A stretch of DNA of 64,000 nucleotides from Lachnospira sp. UBA3790 (GTDB lineage: Bacteria > Bacillota > Clostridia > Lachnospirales > Lachnospiraceae): assembly GCA_002369135.1 (NCBI GenBank), contig DFEY01000003.1, forward strand, positions 456,338 through 520,337, read 5' to 3'. The translations under genes were made by a program, and so were the position numbers. The first letter of the stretch is position 1, and every line of letters starts with the position of its first letter. This document shows positions 52,515 through 61,165 of this stretch, one piece after another. The notes below the pieces were generated by a model. It saw only the letters and a list, made by a program, of their open reading frames with translations, made no database searches and was not told where the DNA came from.

Positions 52515-53138
52515 TTGAAAACTAGAGAGCAGGCAATTAAATATGGGTTAACTTTCCCTAATACATACAAAGATATTCCATTTCACGATCCTAATTGGGT
52601 TTTGATTAGGGTTGAAGGAAGTAAAAAAGCATTTCTTTGGACTTATGAGAGAAACGGATATATAAACTTAAATGTCAAAGTCAACCCTGAATGGAGAGAT
52701 TTTTGGCGAAAGACTTATAAGTCTGTAACTCCAGGTTATCATCAAAATAAAGAGCATTGGAACACTATAATCCTAGATGGAACTATACCAGATAAGGATA
52801 TCAAGCAAATGATAGCTGAGAGTTATGATTTGGTAACTGATTCTCCAACTAAAAGGATTTATGAGGCAGTTAAACAGATTCCAAAAGGTCATGTAGCTAC
52901 ATATGCTCAGATTGCTAGACTAGCAGGAAATGAAAAGATGTCTAGAGCCGTTGGTAATGCGCTTCATAATAATCCAGATCCGGAAAATATTCCGTGTTTT
53001 AGAGTGGTCAATGCAAAAGGGGAACTACCGGGCAATTTTGCCTTCGGCGAAGGAGTTCAGGAACGTCTTTTAAAAGAAGATGGAATAGAAATTATAGATG
53101 GTAAAGTAGATTTAGAAAAATATAAATGGAATAAGTAG
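52515..53138 (+). CDS. Fusion of a YjbR/MmcQ domain and an MGMT-type methyltransferase domain
   Basis: The N-terminal half (about residues 1-115) is a YjbR/MmcQ domain (REQAIKYGLTFPNTYKDIPFHDPNWVLIR, then GYHQNKEHWNTIILDG). The C-terminal half (about 116-207) is the DNA-binding/active-site domain of O6-methylguanine methyltransferases (RIYEAVKQIPKGHVATYAQIARLAG, AVGNALHNNPDPENIPCFRVV). The alkyl-accepting Cys161 is kept, but the usual PCHR reads PCFR, so the His of the activation triad is missing. It could be an alkyltransferase-like damage-binding protein or a weak transferase. The TTG start is chosen because AAAGGA lies upstream and no ATG fits. Confidence 0.88.
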   Translation: MKTREQAIKYGLTFPNTYKDIPFHDPNWVLIRVEGSKKAFLWTYERNGYINLNVKVNPEWRDFWRKTYKSVTPGYHQNKEHWNTIILDGTIPDKDIKQMIAESYDLVTDSPTKRIYEAVKQIPKGHVATYAQIARLAGNEKMSRAVGNALHNNPDPENIPCFRVVNAKGELPGNFAFGEGVQERLLKEDGIEIIDGKVDLEKYKWNK

Positions 53139-53147
53139 GAGGAGATG

Positions 53148-53870
53148 ATGAAAAGAATAGTAGCAATATTGTTGATAGTGCTGAGTGCACTTAGTGTGGT
53201 TGGTTGCAAAGAAAATGAATCTTCAGATTATTTTTCTAAACAGAAAGTAATAGATTCACCTAATTGGGTTACTAATCTAGATGCCACAAAGAATGCAAAA
53301 CAATTGATTGTGGTTGCAGGAGTTGATAAAACTACAGCATATATCACCATGCACAAAAAAGTGAAAGGTGAGTGGAAACAGATTATTGCTACACCCGGGT
53401 TTATTGGTTTAGATGGTTTGGGTGATGCGAATATAGACGAGTGCTATACACCTGTTGGAACATTTACTATTGATAAGGCTTTTGGTTTAGCAGATGATCC
53501 TGGATGTAAGATGGATTACACTAAAGTTGATGATAATTATTTCTGGTCAGGTGATGGACGAAAAGGAAAACACTTTAATAAACTTGTTAACATTAAAGAG
53601 GTCCCTGATCTAGATAAAGAAAACAGTGAACATATATCTGAATTTGATTATGCTTATCAATATGTTTTAAATATGGGATATAATTCTGAGTGTAAATATG
53701 AAAAAGGATTTGCCTTTTTCTTACATAGTTTTAGAGTGAACAGAACATATACTGGTGGTTGTGTAGCCGTGCCAGAAGATATAATGAAATTTATAATGCA
53801 AAATGTTGAAAAAGGTTGTAAAATAACTATAGATTCATTAGATAATATGCACGGTGAATTAGATTATTAA
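53148..53870 (+). CDS. Lipoprotein with an L,D-transpeptidase (YkuD-like) domain
   Basis: A lipoprotein signal (lipobox VVGC, about residue 20) is followed by a YkuD-type catalytic domain. The expected His and the Cys-containing motif are visible: His193 in FFLHSF and Cys205 in TGGCVAVP. The region TPVGTFTIDKAFGL before them is the usual substrate-strand motif. These enzymes form 3-3 cross-links or attach proteins to peptidoglycan; divergent members may be other amidases. Two ATGs lie side by side (53145 and 53148); the second is chosen since AGGAGG is 5 nt upstream. Confidence 0.85.
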   Translation: MKRIVAILLIVLSALSVVGCKENESSDYFSKQKVIDSPNWVTNLDATKNAKQLIVVAGVDKTTAYITMHKKVKGEWKQIIATPGFIGLDGLGDANIDECYTPVGTFTIDKAFGLADDPGCKMDYTKVDDNYFWSGDGRKGKHFNKLVNIKEVPDLDKENSEHISEFDYAYQYVLNMGYNSECKYEKGFAFFLHSFRVNRTYTGGCVAVPEDIMKFIMQNVEKGCKITIDSLDNMHGELDY

Positions 53871-53890
53871 ATATATTTTTGGAGGGAAAC

Positions 53891-54586
53891 ATGATTAAAA
53901 AATTTAATACTATTATCTATTCTATGATCGCAATATCTATTATTGCAATATTAGTAGGTATTATGATGATGTGGAATCCTTTTGGTTCAGTTTATGCTAT
54001 AGCGCTTCTTGTTGGCTGTTACTTTATTGTAGATGGTATTGTTAGAGTTGTTATCGGCATCAAGGCTAGCAAATATCATTTGCCTTATGATGGAACTGCT
54101 TATGGTGTTCTTTCATTTATACTAGGAATTATTGCTGTAGTATGTTTTGTTAAACATCCAGTTGAGACTGAAGTTATATGGATCTATTTTATTGGCCTTT
54201 CATTAGGCATTTCTATTATCATAGCGTCTATATACGATATTAAGGCAGCCATACTTTTGAAAAAAGTACCTCGTTCTAATTGGGGACTAATTCTTTGCCT
54301 TGGTATTTTGACTTTAATTCTAGGTATTGTGTTTATCTGTATGCCTTTCGCAGGCGGATTAACACAAGTTTATGTGGCTGGTATTTTCCTAACAGCATTT
54401 GGCGTTGTTAACTTAATTGATACTATTTGTCTTAAATCACAGGCTAATCACTATGAAAAAGCTGTTAAGAGTAAAGTCGATGATATTAGTAATTTCATAG
54501 ATAAGGAAGTAAAAACCGCTAAAGACATTTATGGAGAAGGCAAAGAAGTAGTTGATGAACAAATAGACAATATTACTAACAAATAA
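53891..54586 (+). CDS. DUF308/HdeD-like membrane protein
   Basis: The 231-residue protein has six hydrophobic segments paired with GxxxG-like repeats (VGIMMMWNPFGSVYAIALLVGCYFIVDGIVRVVIG, then LILGIVFICMPFAGGLTQVYVAGIFLTAFGVVNLID). This is the repeating pattern of DUF308/HdeD. A charged C-terminal tail (about 180-231) is predicted helical and cytoplasmic. Function is unknown; E. coli HdeD is linked to acid stress. The ATG at 53891 follows GGAGGG; an in-frame TTG at 53879 is part of that SD region. Confidence 0.82.
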   Translation: MIKKFNTIIYSMIAISIIAILVGIMMMWNPFGSVYAIALLVGCYFIVDGIVRVVIGIKASKYHLPYDGTAYGVLSFILGIIAVVCFVKHPVETEVIWIYFIGLSLGISIIIASIYDIKAAILLKKVPRSNWGLILCLGILTLILGIVFICMPFAGGLTQVYVAGIFLTAFGVVNLIDTICLKSQANHYEKAVKSKVDDISNFIDKEVKTAKDIYGEGKEVVDEQIDNITNK

Positions 54587-54606
54587 TAATAAAACTTGTA
54601 TTAATA

Positions 54607-54640
54607 AAAGGGCGCTTAAATTTTTAAGCGCCTTTAATTT
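54607..54640 (+). terminator. Terminator after the DUF308 gene
   Basis: GGCGCTTAAA pairs with TTAAGCGCC across a short T loop; flanking A- and T-runs extend the stem. Confidence 0.85.
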
Positions 54641-54660
54641 TAGTAATGAAGGAGAATAAT

Positions 54661-55467
54661 ATGTACAATAAAAAGATTACACTAAGTAATGGTGTAGAGA
54701 TTCCACAACTTGGTCTTGGTACTTGGTTAGTGGAAGATGAAGATGTGGCTGAGGTAGTTAAGAATGCCATTGACATTGGATATAGACATATTGATTCTGC
54801 ACAAGCATATGGAAATGAGCGAGGAGTAGGAGAAGGAATAAGAAAAAGTGGAGTTCCTAGAGAGGAATTATTTATTGTTTCTAAAGTGGCTGCAGAGATA
54901 AAGACTTATGAAGAAGCAAAAAAGAGCATTGATGAGTCGCTAGAAAAGATGCAACTTGATTATCTTGACCTTATGATTATTCATTCACCACAACCTTGGG
55001 CTTTGGTTGGACAAAGTGACGACAGATTCTTTGAAGGAAACAGAGAGGTTTGGAAAGCCCTAGAAGAAGCATACAAAGATGGTAAGGTAAAGGCTATCGG
55101 TGTTTCTAACTTTGTCTTTGAAGATATTGAAAACATATTAGAAGTTGCTGAGATTAAACCAATGATTAATCAGATATGTATTCATATAGGTAATACATGG
55201 ATGGATTTGATTAACTATTGTAAGGATAAAGATATGGCAGTAGAGGCATATTCACCTATAGCTCATGGAAATATACTTAATGATGAGAGAATCTCTGAGA
55301 TTGCAGAAAAGTACAACGTTTCAGTAGCACAACTTTGCATTAAATATCTATTGCAACTTGATTTAATTCCGCTTCCAAAGACTTTAAATCCTGATCATAT
55401 GAAGAGCAATACAGAGGTCGATTTTGAGATTAGTGACGAGGATATGGAAGTACTTAAAAACTTATAA
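54661..55467 (+). CDS. Aldo/keto reductase
   Basis: AKR enzymes reduce carbonyl compounds with NADPH. All four catalytic residues can be placed: Asp and Tyr in RHIDSAQAYGNE, Lys in FIVSKVAAE, and His in LMIIHSPQPW. The 268-residue length and GLGTWLVEDEDVAEVVKNAIDIGYRHID fit the AKR5-like group. The substrate is unknown. The ATG at 54661 follows AAGGAG; an ATG at 54646 lies before that SD and is rejected. It precedes the his promoter and has no evident terminator of its own. Confidence 0.93.
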   Translation: MYNKKITLSNGVEIPQLGLGTWLVEDEDVAEVVKNAIDIGYRHIDSAQAYGNERGVGEGIRKSGVPREELFIVSKVAAEIKTYEEAKKSIDESLEKMQLDYLDLMIIHSPQPWALVGQSDDRFFEGNREVWKALEEAYKDGKVKAIGVSNFVFEDIENILEVAEIKPMINQICIHIGNTWMDLINYCKDKDMAVEAYSPIAHGNILNDERISEIAEKYNVSVAQLCIKYLLQLDLIPLPKTLNPDHMKSNTEVDFEISDEDMEVLKNL

Positions 55468-55474
55468 AAAAGTG

Positions 55475-55503
55475 TTGACTTAACTAGTTTAATGGTGTAA
55501 TAT
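55475..55503 (+). promoter_or_regulatory. Promoter of the his operon
   Basis: TTGACT at 55475-55480 and TAATAT at 55498-55503 are 17 bp apart; an overlapping TATAAT lies at 55501-55506. The leader before hisZ is about 85 nt. Confidence 0.75.
55480..55492 (+). promoter_or_regulatory. Candidate TrpR-family (HisR-like) operator in the his promoter
   Basis: TTAACTAGTTTAA at 55480-55492 contains the perfect palindrome AACTAGTT and sits between the -35 and -10 boxes. It resembles the trp operator half-site ACTAGTTAACTAGT. TrpR-related YerC/HisR proteins are proposed his regulators in Firmicutes; the link here is inference. Confidence 0.45.
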
Positions 55504-55512
55504 AATTTCACT

Positions 55513-55559
55513 TGGTAATATGGTAGCATATTAGCACACTAAAGTGTTAAGTGTTACCA
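55513..55559 (+). promoter_or_regulatory. Structured his leader
   Basis: TGGTAA (55513-55518) can pair with TTACCA (55554-55559) around two inner hairpins: AATATG-GTAG-CATATT and ACACT-AA-AGTGT. No T-box sequence and no His-rich leader peptide is visible. Confidence 0.4.
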
Positions 55560-55594
55560 TTATTATGTTCATTAAAGTTTGAAAGGATAGACTA

Positions 55595-56755
55595 ATGAAG
55601 AACGAACTTTTGCACACACCAGATGGAGTAAGAGATATATTTGGTAATGAAAGTGCAGTGAAAAGAAAAATTGAAAACAGTATTAATGATGTGTTTGATT
55701 CGTTTGGATACGAAAACGTACAGACTCCAACATTCGAGTACTTTGACGTATTCTCAGAAAAGCGCGGATCTGTTCCTTCAAAGGATTTGTACAAGTTCTT
55801 TGATAGAGCTGGAAACACATTGGTGCTTCGTCCTGATATTACACCATCTATTGCAAGGATGGTTGCAAAGAACTTTAAGGATGAAACTAAGCCAATCAAG
55901 CTTTCATATAACTCAAATACGTTTATCAATAACTCAGAACTTCAAGGTAAGTTGAAAGAAATAACACAGTTAGGTTGTGAACTTATCAATGATGATTCTA
56001 TAGATGCTGATGCTGAGGTGATTGCTTTGGTAGTGGAATCACTTAAGGCAACCGGTCTTGAAGAGTTTATGGTTGAGATTTGTGAAGTTGACTTCTACAA
56101 AGGACTTTTGAACGAATGTGGTTTTGATAAACAGACTGAACACAAGATTAGAAACGCAATCGTAAATAAGAACAACTTTGAAGTTGAATCAGTGCTAGAA
56201 GAAGAAAAAGTATCTGACAGTGTTAAAAAAGCATTCAAGAAACTTCCAGAATTATTTGGTTCAGTTGAAGTTTTGGATAAAGCGCTAGAAGTTACAGACA
56301 ATGAAATCTCTCAAAAATCAATTAAGAGACTTCAAAAGCTTTACTCAATCTTAGAAGAGTATGGTGTTGCTAAATATATCAGTTTTGATCTTGGAATGAT
56401 TAGTAATTTCAAATATTATACAGGAATCATTTTTAAGGCATACACTTATGGCTCTGGTGATGAGATTGTTGCTGGTGGTAGATATGACAACTTGATTGCT
56501 CAGTTCGATAAAGATGCTCCAGCTATTGGATTTGCTATTTATCTAGATCAGATTGCTTCAGTTATTTATTCTAAAGATCCTTTATTCGCAGATGAAGAAA
56601 AATGTGTGATTCTTTACGGCGAAGACAAAAGAAAAGAAGCAATCGAATTAGCTAAATCGAAACGAAGCGAAGGAATTAAGACAGTAATGATTAATAAATC
56701 ATCAGCAGATGATTTGGAATACTTGGGAAGTAAATTAGAGGTTATAGAATTATGA
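55595..56755 (+). CDS. hisZ: ATP phosphoribosyltransferase regulatory subunit HisZ
   Basis: HisZ is a histidyl-tRNA-synthetase-like protein without aminoacylation activity; it allosterically controls the short form of HisG in a hetero-octamer. The 386-residue protein begins [16 protein letters not shown] and has the class II motif 2 region [17 protein letters not shown]. Further synthetase-like stretches are [25 protein letters not shown] and [14 protein letters not shown]. The anticodon-binding domain of true HisRS is mostly reduced. The short HisG next door confirms the assignment. The SD AAAGGA precedes the ATG. It is the first gene of hisZ-G-D-B-IE. Confidence 0.93.
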   Translation: MKNELLHTPDGVRDIFGNESAVKRKIENSINDVFDSFGYENVQTPTFEYFDVFSEKRGSVPSKDLYKFFDRAGNTLVLRPDITPSIARMVAKNFKDETKPIKLSYNSNTFINNSELQGKLKEITQLGCELINDDSIDADAEVIALVVESLKATGLEEFMVEICEVDFYKGLLNECGFDKQTEHKIRNAIVNKNNFEVESVLEEEKVSDSVKKAFKKLPELFGSVEVLDKALEVTDNEISQKSIKRLQKLYSILEEYGVAKYISFDLGMISNFKYYTGIIFKAYTYGSGDEIVAGGRYDNLIAQFDKDAPAIGFAIYLDQIASVIYSKDPLFADEEKCVILYGEDKRKEAIELAKSKRSEGIKTVMINKSSADDLEYLGSKLEVIEL

Positions 56756-57387
56756 AATATTTAACATTTGCTCTTGCGAAAGGTAGACTTGCAAAGACAG
56801 CTATGGAAATGTTTGAAAAGATTGGTATTGAATGCAAGGAGATGCAAGATAAAGATACTAGAAAGTTAATATTTGTTAATGAAGAGTTGAAACTAAAATT
56901 CTTTTTGTCGAAGGCTAGTGATGTTCCTACATATGTAGAGTACGGCGCAGCTGACATTGGTATCGTTGGTAAAGATACTATTATGGAAGAAGACAGAAAG
57001 CTATATGAAGTTTTAGACTTAGACTTTGGTAAATGTAAGATGTGCGTTTGCGGACCTGCCAGCGCCAAAGAATTATTAAACGACGGTAGTATGATTCGCG
57101 TTGCATCAAAATATCCAAAGATTGCAAAAGATTATTTCTATAATAAGAAACATAAAACTGTTGATGTTATTAAATTAAATGGATCAGTTGAGCTTGCTCC
57201 AATCGTTGGTTTATCAGAGGTGATAGTTGATATAGTAGAAACAGGAACAACACTTCGTGAAAACGGATTGGAAGTATTAGAAGAGATTTGTCCGCTTTCT
57301 GCTAGAATGGTTGTAAACCAGGTTAGTATGAAAATGGAAGATGAAAGAATAAAGAAGATTATTTCAGATTTACAGAAGGTAATATAA
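56752..57387 (+). CDS. hisG: ATP phosphoribosyltransferase, short form (HisG_S)
   Basis: HisG condenses ATP and PRPP in the first, regulated step of histidine synthesis. The 211-residue protein is the short form without the C-terminal regulatory domain, so it depends on HisZ. It starts [17 protein letters not shown]. The PRPP-binding stretch is [21 protein letters not shown], and [19 protein letters not shown] is also typical. The start overlaps the hisZ stop (ATGA) and hisD begins directly after its own stop, showing tight coupling. Confidence 0.96.
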   Translation: MKYLTFALAKGRLAKTAMEMFEKIGIECKEMQDKDTRKLIFVNEELKLKFFLSKASDVPTYVEYGAADIGIVGKDTIMEEDRKLYEVLDLDFGKCKMCVCGPASAKELLNDGSMIRVASKYPKIAKDYFYNKKHKTVDVIKLNGSVELAPIVGLSEVIVDIVETGTTLRENGLEVLEEICPLSARMVVNQVSMKMEDERIKKIISDLQKVI

Positions 57388-58680
57388 ATGAGAATTATTA
57401 AACTAGATGAGAGTACAAAACAAAATATTTTAGACAATTTGCTTAAGCGTAGTCCTAACAACTATGATGAGTATACTCAGACTGTTAACGAGATTCTTAT
57501 CAATGTTAGAGAGAACGGAGACAAAGCAGTTTTTGAATACACTAAAAAGTTTGACGGTGCTGACATTGATGCTTCAAATGTTTTAGTAACTACTAAAGAA
57601 TTAGAAGAGGCATATGATGAAGTAGATGACAAATTGATTGAAGTAATGAGAAAATCGATTGCAAACATTAGAGACTTCCACGAAAAGCAAAAAGCAGAAA
57701 CATGGATTGATGAAAAAGCAAATGGCACAAAATTAGGACAAAAAGTTACACCTTTATCAAAGGTCGGTGTTTATGTTCCTGGTGGAAAGGCTGCTTATCC
57801 ATCGTCAGTACTTATGAATGTCATTCCAGCAAAAGTGGCAGGTGTAGATGAAGTGATTATGGTTACACCTCCTGGAAAAGATGGCAAGGTTAACTCAAAC
57901 ACTTTGGTGGCTGCACACGAAGCTGGAGTTGATAAGATTTATAAAGTTGGTGGTGCTCAATCTGTAGGTGCACTAGCTTATGGTACAGAATCTATTCCAA
58001 AGGTTGATAAGATAGTGGGTCCTGGAAACATCTTTGTCGCACTCGCTAAAAAAGCAGTCTTTGGATATGTAAGCATTGATTCGATTGCTGGACCTAGTGA
58101 AGTATTAGTGATAGCAGATGATTCAGCCAATCCAAAGTATGTGGCTGCTGATTTATTATCTCAAGCAGAGCACGATGAATTAGCATCAGCCATTCTTTTA
58201 ACTGATAGTGAGAAGTTGGCCAATGAAGTGTCAGAATGGGTTGAAAAATTTTCAAATGAACTAGAGCGTTCAGAGATTATTAAGAAGTCATTAGATAACT
58301 ATGGATATATTCTTTTAACAGAATCTATCGATGAAGCATGTGATATGGCGAATGAGATTGCATCTGAGCACTTAGAACTTTTGACTAAAGACCCGTTTGA
58401 AACTATGGATAAGATTAAGAACGCTGGAGCGATATTCCTAGGAGAGTATTCATCTGAACCATTGGGCGATTACTTTGCGGGACCAAACCACGTTCTTCCA
58501 ACAAATGGAACAGCAAAATTCTTCTCACCACTTGGTGTTTATGATTTCCAGAAGAAATCTAGTATCATTTACTATAATGAAGAATCACTTTGTGAGATAA
58601 AGGATGATATACAAGATTTCGCAAAGGCTGAAGGTTTGACAGCACACGCAAATTCTATTAAAGTAAGATTTGACGATTAA
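57388..58680 (+). CDS. hisD: Histidinol dehydrogenase
   Basis: HisD oxidises L-histidinol to histidine in two NAD+-dependent steps, using zinc. The 430-residue protein has the family signature region [39 protein letters not shown]. Zinc and catalytic residues are visible in [15 protein letters not shown] and in ASEHLELLT. The glycine-rich [16 protein letters not shown] lies near residue 130. The length is standard. It abuts hisG and lies 17 nt before hisB. Confidence 0.96.
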   Translation: MRIIKLDESTKQNILDNLLKRSPNNYDEYTQTVNEILINVRENGDKAVFEYTKKFDGADIDASNVLVTTKELEEAYDEVDDKLIEVMRKSIANIRDFHEKQKAETWIDEKANGTKLGQKVTPLSKVGVYVPGGKAAYPSSVLMNVIPAKVAGVDEVIMVTPPGKDGKVNSNTLVAAHEAGVDKIYKVGGAQSVGALAYGTESIPKVDKIVGPGNIFVALAKKAVFGYVSIDSIAGPSEVLVIADDSANPKYVAADLLSQAEHDELASAILLTDSEKLANEVSEWVEKFSNELERSEIIKKSLDNYGYILLTESIDEACDMANEIASEHLELLTKDPFETMDKIKNAGAIFLGEYSSEPLGDYFAGPNHVLPTNGTAKFFSPLGVYDFQKKSSIIYYNEESLCEIKDDIQDFAKAEGLTAHANSIKVRFDD

Positions 58681-58697
58681 ATATTTGGAGAGAAAAA

Positions 58698-59285
58698 ATG
58701 AGTAGAATAGGTGAATGTAAAAGAAATACTGAAGAGACAAAAATCGAGATTACTATCAATCTAGATGGTAAGGGTAAAACTAATATTGATACAGGTATTG
58801 GTTTCTTTGATCACATGCTAACAAGTTTCGCTAAACACGGCTTGTTTGATTTGGATGTGAAAGTGGAAGGCGATTTGATTGTTGATTCACACCACACAAT
58901 AGAAGACACAGGTATTGCGCTTGGTGTAGCTATTAGAAATGCGTTGGGCGATAAGAAGTCTATCAAGCGTTATGGAAATATGATTCTTCCAATGGACGAG
59001 TCACTATGTCTTTGCGCGGTAGATTTATCTGGAAGACCTTACTTGGTCTTTGACGCAGAATTCACTGTAGAGCGTGTGGGATACTTTGACACAGAAATGG
59101 TTAAAGAACTTTTCTATGCACTCACATACACAACAGGAATGAATCTACACCTAAAGATGCTAGAGTCTGGAAATAATCACCACATGATAGAAGCAATGTT
59201 TAAGTCATTTGCTAAGGCTCTAGATCAAGCGACAACATTAGACGGTAGAATTTCAGATGTACTTTCTACGAAAGGAACACTATAA
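58698..59285 (+). CDS. hisB: Imidazoleglycerol-phosphate dehydratase
   Basis: HisB removes water from imidazoleglycerol phosphate. The 195-residue monofunctional form, typical of Firmicutes, has GIGFFDHMLTSFAKHGLFDL, the manganese-binding DSHHTIEDTGIALG and the second His cluster ESGNNHHMIEAMFKSFAKAL. DLSGRPYLVFDAEF is also conserved. The SD GGAGAG lies upstream. The stop overlaps the next start by 1 nt. Confidence 0.97.
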   Translation: MSRIGECKRNTEETKIEITINLDGKGKTNIDTGIGFFDHMLTSFAKHGLFDLDVKVEGDLIVDSHHTIEDTGIALGVAIRNALGDKKSIKRYGNMILPMDESLCLCAVDLSGRPYLVFDAEFTVERVGYFDTEMVKELFYALTYTTGMNLHLKMLESGNNHHMIEAMFKSFAKALDQATTLDGRISDVLSTKGTL

Positions 59286-60352
59286 TGAGTAAGATTAAAT
59301 TATATTCACAAATAATTTTAGATAATGGAAATATAAAGGGCTCTGACAAGAGCCCTGTTTCACAGGCGATTGAACTTAAAAACAAGGGCGCTGATGGAGT
59401 TTATATAGTTGATAAATCTACATCAGATTCTGAACACGATGCAAACATTTCTGCGATGATTGATATCAAAAACAACTTTGACATTGATTTTGTGGTAGAT
59501 GGAACAGTTAATCGTTTGGAAGATATAAAGAAATACTTTTATGCTGGAGCAACCCTTATCGTCAAAGACGAAATTGATACTGACGTATTAGAAGAAGGCG
59601 AGAAACGTTTTGGCGTGGAAAGATTTGTGACTGCTAGTGATATTTTAGAACACACATTTGATGAGGACACAGATTTCTATGCTAAGAAGTTAGAACTTAA
59701 AGCTGAAGGTAAAGATGTTTGTATATTTGATGCTAAGATCGATTTTTCAGAACTTAAAACAAATGATCAGGGATTAGTTCCTGTGGTTGTTCAAGATTTT
59801 AAGACTGAAAAAGTTTTGATGCTTGCATATATGAATGAAGATGCGTTTAATAACACTATCAGTACAGGCAAGATGACTTATTACTCAAGAAGCCGAGATG
59901 AGCAGTGGGTGAAGGGCGAGACATCAGGTCACTTCCAATATGTGAAGGAACTTTATGCCGACTGCGACAAAGACACATTGCTCGCTAAAGTTTATCAAGT
60001 AGGTGTTGCTTGTCACACAGGGGCTGAGAGTTGTTTCTTTAATGACATTATCGAGAGTGAAATTGATAACACAAATCCTATGAAGGTTTTCGAAGAAGTC
60101 TACAATGTGATTTTAGACCGAAAAGAAAACCCTAAAGAAGGTTCATACACTAACTACTTGTTCGACAAAGGAATCGATAAGATTCTAAAGAAAGTGGGAG
60201 AGGAAGCGACAGAGATTGTTATTGCTGCTAAAAACCCAGACGCACAAGAAATGAAATATGAGATTTCTGATTTTCTATATCACGTAATGGTCCTTATGGC
60301 TGAGCGTGGTGTGACGTGGGAAGACATAACTGAAGAACTATCAAGAAGATAA
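59285..60352 (+). CDS. hisIE: HisIE (phosphoribosyl-AMP cyclohydrolase/phosphoribosyl-ATP pyrophosphatase) with an N-terminal pseudo-HisF/HisA half-barrel
   Basis: The C-terminal two thirds hold HisI (about residues 160-262: GLVPVVVQDFKTEKVLMLAYMNEDA, KMTYYSRSRDEQWVKGETSGH, ACHTGAESCFFN) and HisE (about 268-355: LDRKENPKEGSYTNYL, KKVGEEATEIVIAAKN). These carry out steps two and three of histidine synthesis. The first 155 residues resemble the N-terminal half of a HisF/HisA barrel (SQAIELKNKGADGVYIVDKST, RLEDIKKYFYAGATLIV). The catalytic Asp region (CLDV in HisF) reads SQII and GGGIR reads DGTVN, so it is probably inactive. It may be structural or regulatory. hisA, hisF, hisH and hisC are not in the window. 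Confidence 0.93.
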   Translation: MSKIKLYSQIILDNGNIKGSDKSPVSQAIELKNKGADGVYIVDKSTSDSEHDANISAMIDIKNNFDIDFVVDGTVNRLEDIKKYFYAGATLIVKDEIDTDVLEEGEKRFGVERFVTASDILEHTFDEDTDFYAKKLELKAEGKDVCIFDAKIDFSELKTNDQGLVPVVVQDFKTEKVLMLAYMNEDAFNNTISTGKMTYYSRSRDEQWVKGETSGHFQYVKELYADCDKDTLLAKVYQVGVACHTGAESCFFNDIIESEIDNTNPMKVFEEVYNVILDRKENPKEGSYTNYLFDKGIDKILKKVGEEATEIVIAAKNPDAQEMKYEISDFLYHVMVLMAERGVTWEDITEELSRR

Positions 60353-60357
60353 ATATT

Positions 60358-60386
60358 AAACCGCAAGTTGATTCTTGCGGTTTTTA
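60358..60386 (+). terminator. Terminator of the his operon
   Basis: AAACCGCAAG pairs perfectly with CTTGCGGTTT across the loop TTGATT and is followed by T residues. Confidence 0.9.
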
Positions 60387-60461
60387 TATGCAATATATAT
60401 TTATTATGTTAGAATAAGTATGTAGTTATAGTTCGGCTTATAATGTGAGGAGGAAATTATT

Positions 60462-61124
60462 ATGAAAAAGAAACTATTATCTATTGTTTTAAGCCTAACA
60501 CTTGTAATTGGTTGTTGCGCGACATTTGCACCGGCTACAGTTCAGGCTAAGAAGTTTAAGGCTAGTAAAGTTAAGATTGTAAAATTCTCACCTGAGTACT
60601 TAATGCTACCTGAAGATGACATTGCATGCAAGAAGGTTTATTTATTTATTAACAAGAATAAACAAGTTGCAAGAGTTGATGTTACGGTTAGATACTTTAA
60701 GGGTAAGGAAGAAGTTCACACTGATAAGTTTGCTTGTGAGATATCTAAGATAGCTTATATAGGAATTGGTAATATTGAAGAGAGTTATGATACATACAAA
60801 GTAGATATTTCTAAAGTAAGAAAAGCTAAAGGTGTAAAACAAATCAAAAAGAAAAAAGTTAAGATAACTTATAAGAAAACTGATGTTAAAGGACGGAAGA
60901 AAGTTACGATAAAAAATAAAAGTAAATCTAATGGAGTGTTCCAAATTGTAAATGTATTTTATAACAAAAAGGGTAAAGTAGTTGATATGCAATGTACACA
61001 CCTCTTAGATATTAAAAAGAAAAAGAAGAAGAGCGATTATTTATTCTTTAAAGCTGTCACAGGTTTAGGGAGTAAAATCAAATATAAGAAGATGAAAACA
61101 TTTTACAATTTTATAAAATACTAA
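60462..61124 (+). CDS. Small secreted lysine-rich protein, function unknown
   Basis: A signal peptide (about residues 1-29, MKKKLLSIVLSLTLVIGCCATFA with cut near VQA) is followed by a basic protein of about 190 residues. A strand-rich stretch (KKVYLFINKNKQVARVDVTVRYFKGKEEVHTDKF) looks like an Ig-like or FxLYD-type beta-sandwich. A second, similar stretch follows at about 140-185. Lysine is very frequent, as in the other secreted proteins of this window, but no Fn3-like tail is recognisable. No family was recognised. The SD GGAGGA precedes the ATG. It is alone, with a bidirectional terminator at its end. Confidence 0.68.
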   Translation: MKKKLLSIVLSLTLVIGCCATFAPATVQAKKFKASKVKIVKFSPEYLMLPEDDIACKKVYLFINKNKQVARVDVTVRYFKGKEEVHTDKFACEISKIAYIGIGNIEESYDTYKVDISKVRKAKGVKQIKKKKVKITYKKTDVKGRKKVTIKNKSKSNGVFQIVNVFYNKKGKVVDMQCTHLLDIKKKKKKSDYLFFKAVTGLGSKIKYKKMKTFYNFIKY

Positions 61125-61132
61125 AATCGCAA

Positions 61133-61165
61133 AAAAAGGAAATGCTGAAAGGCATTTCCTTTTTA
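61133..61165. terminator. Bidirectional terminator between the secreted protein and the PHP gene
   Basis: AAAAAGGAAATGC and GCATTTCCTTTTT form a perfect 13-bp stem around a 6-nt loop, with A/T runs on both sides. It overlaps the stop of the - strand gene. Confidence 0.88.

Noticed and set aside
55504..55594. A histidine T-box riboswitch in front of hisZ
   Set aside because: The leader is only about 85 nt long and has neither the T-box sequence nor a specifier-loop layout.
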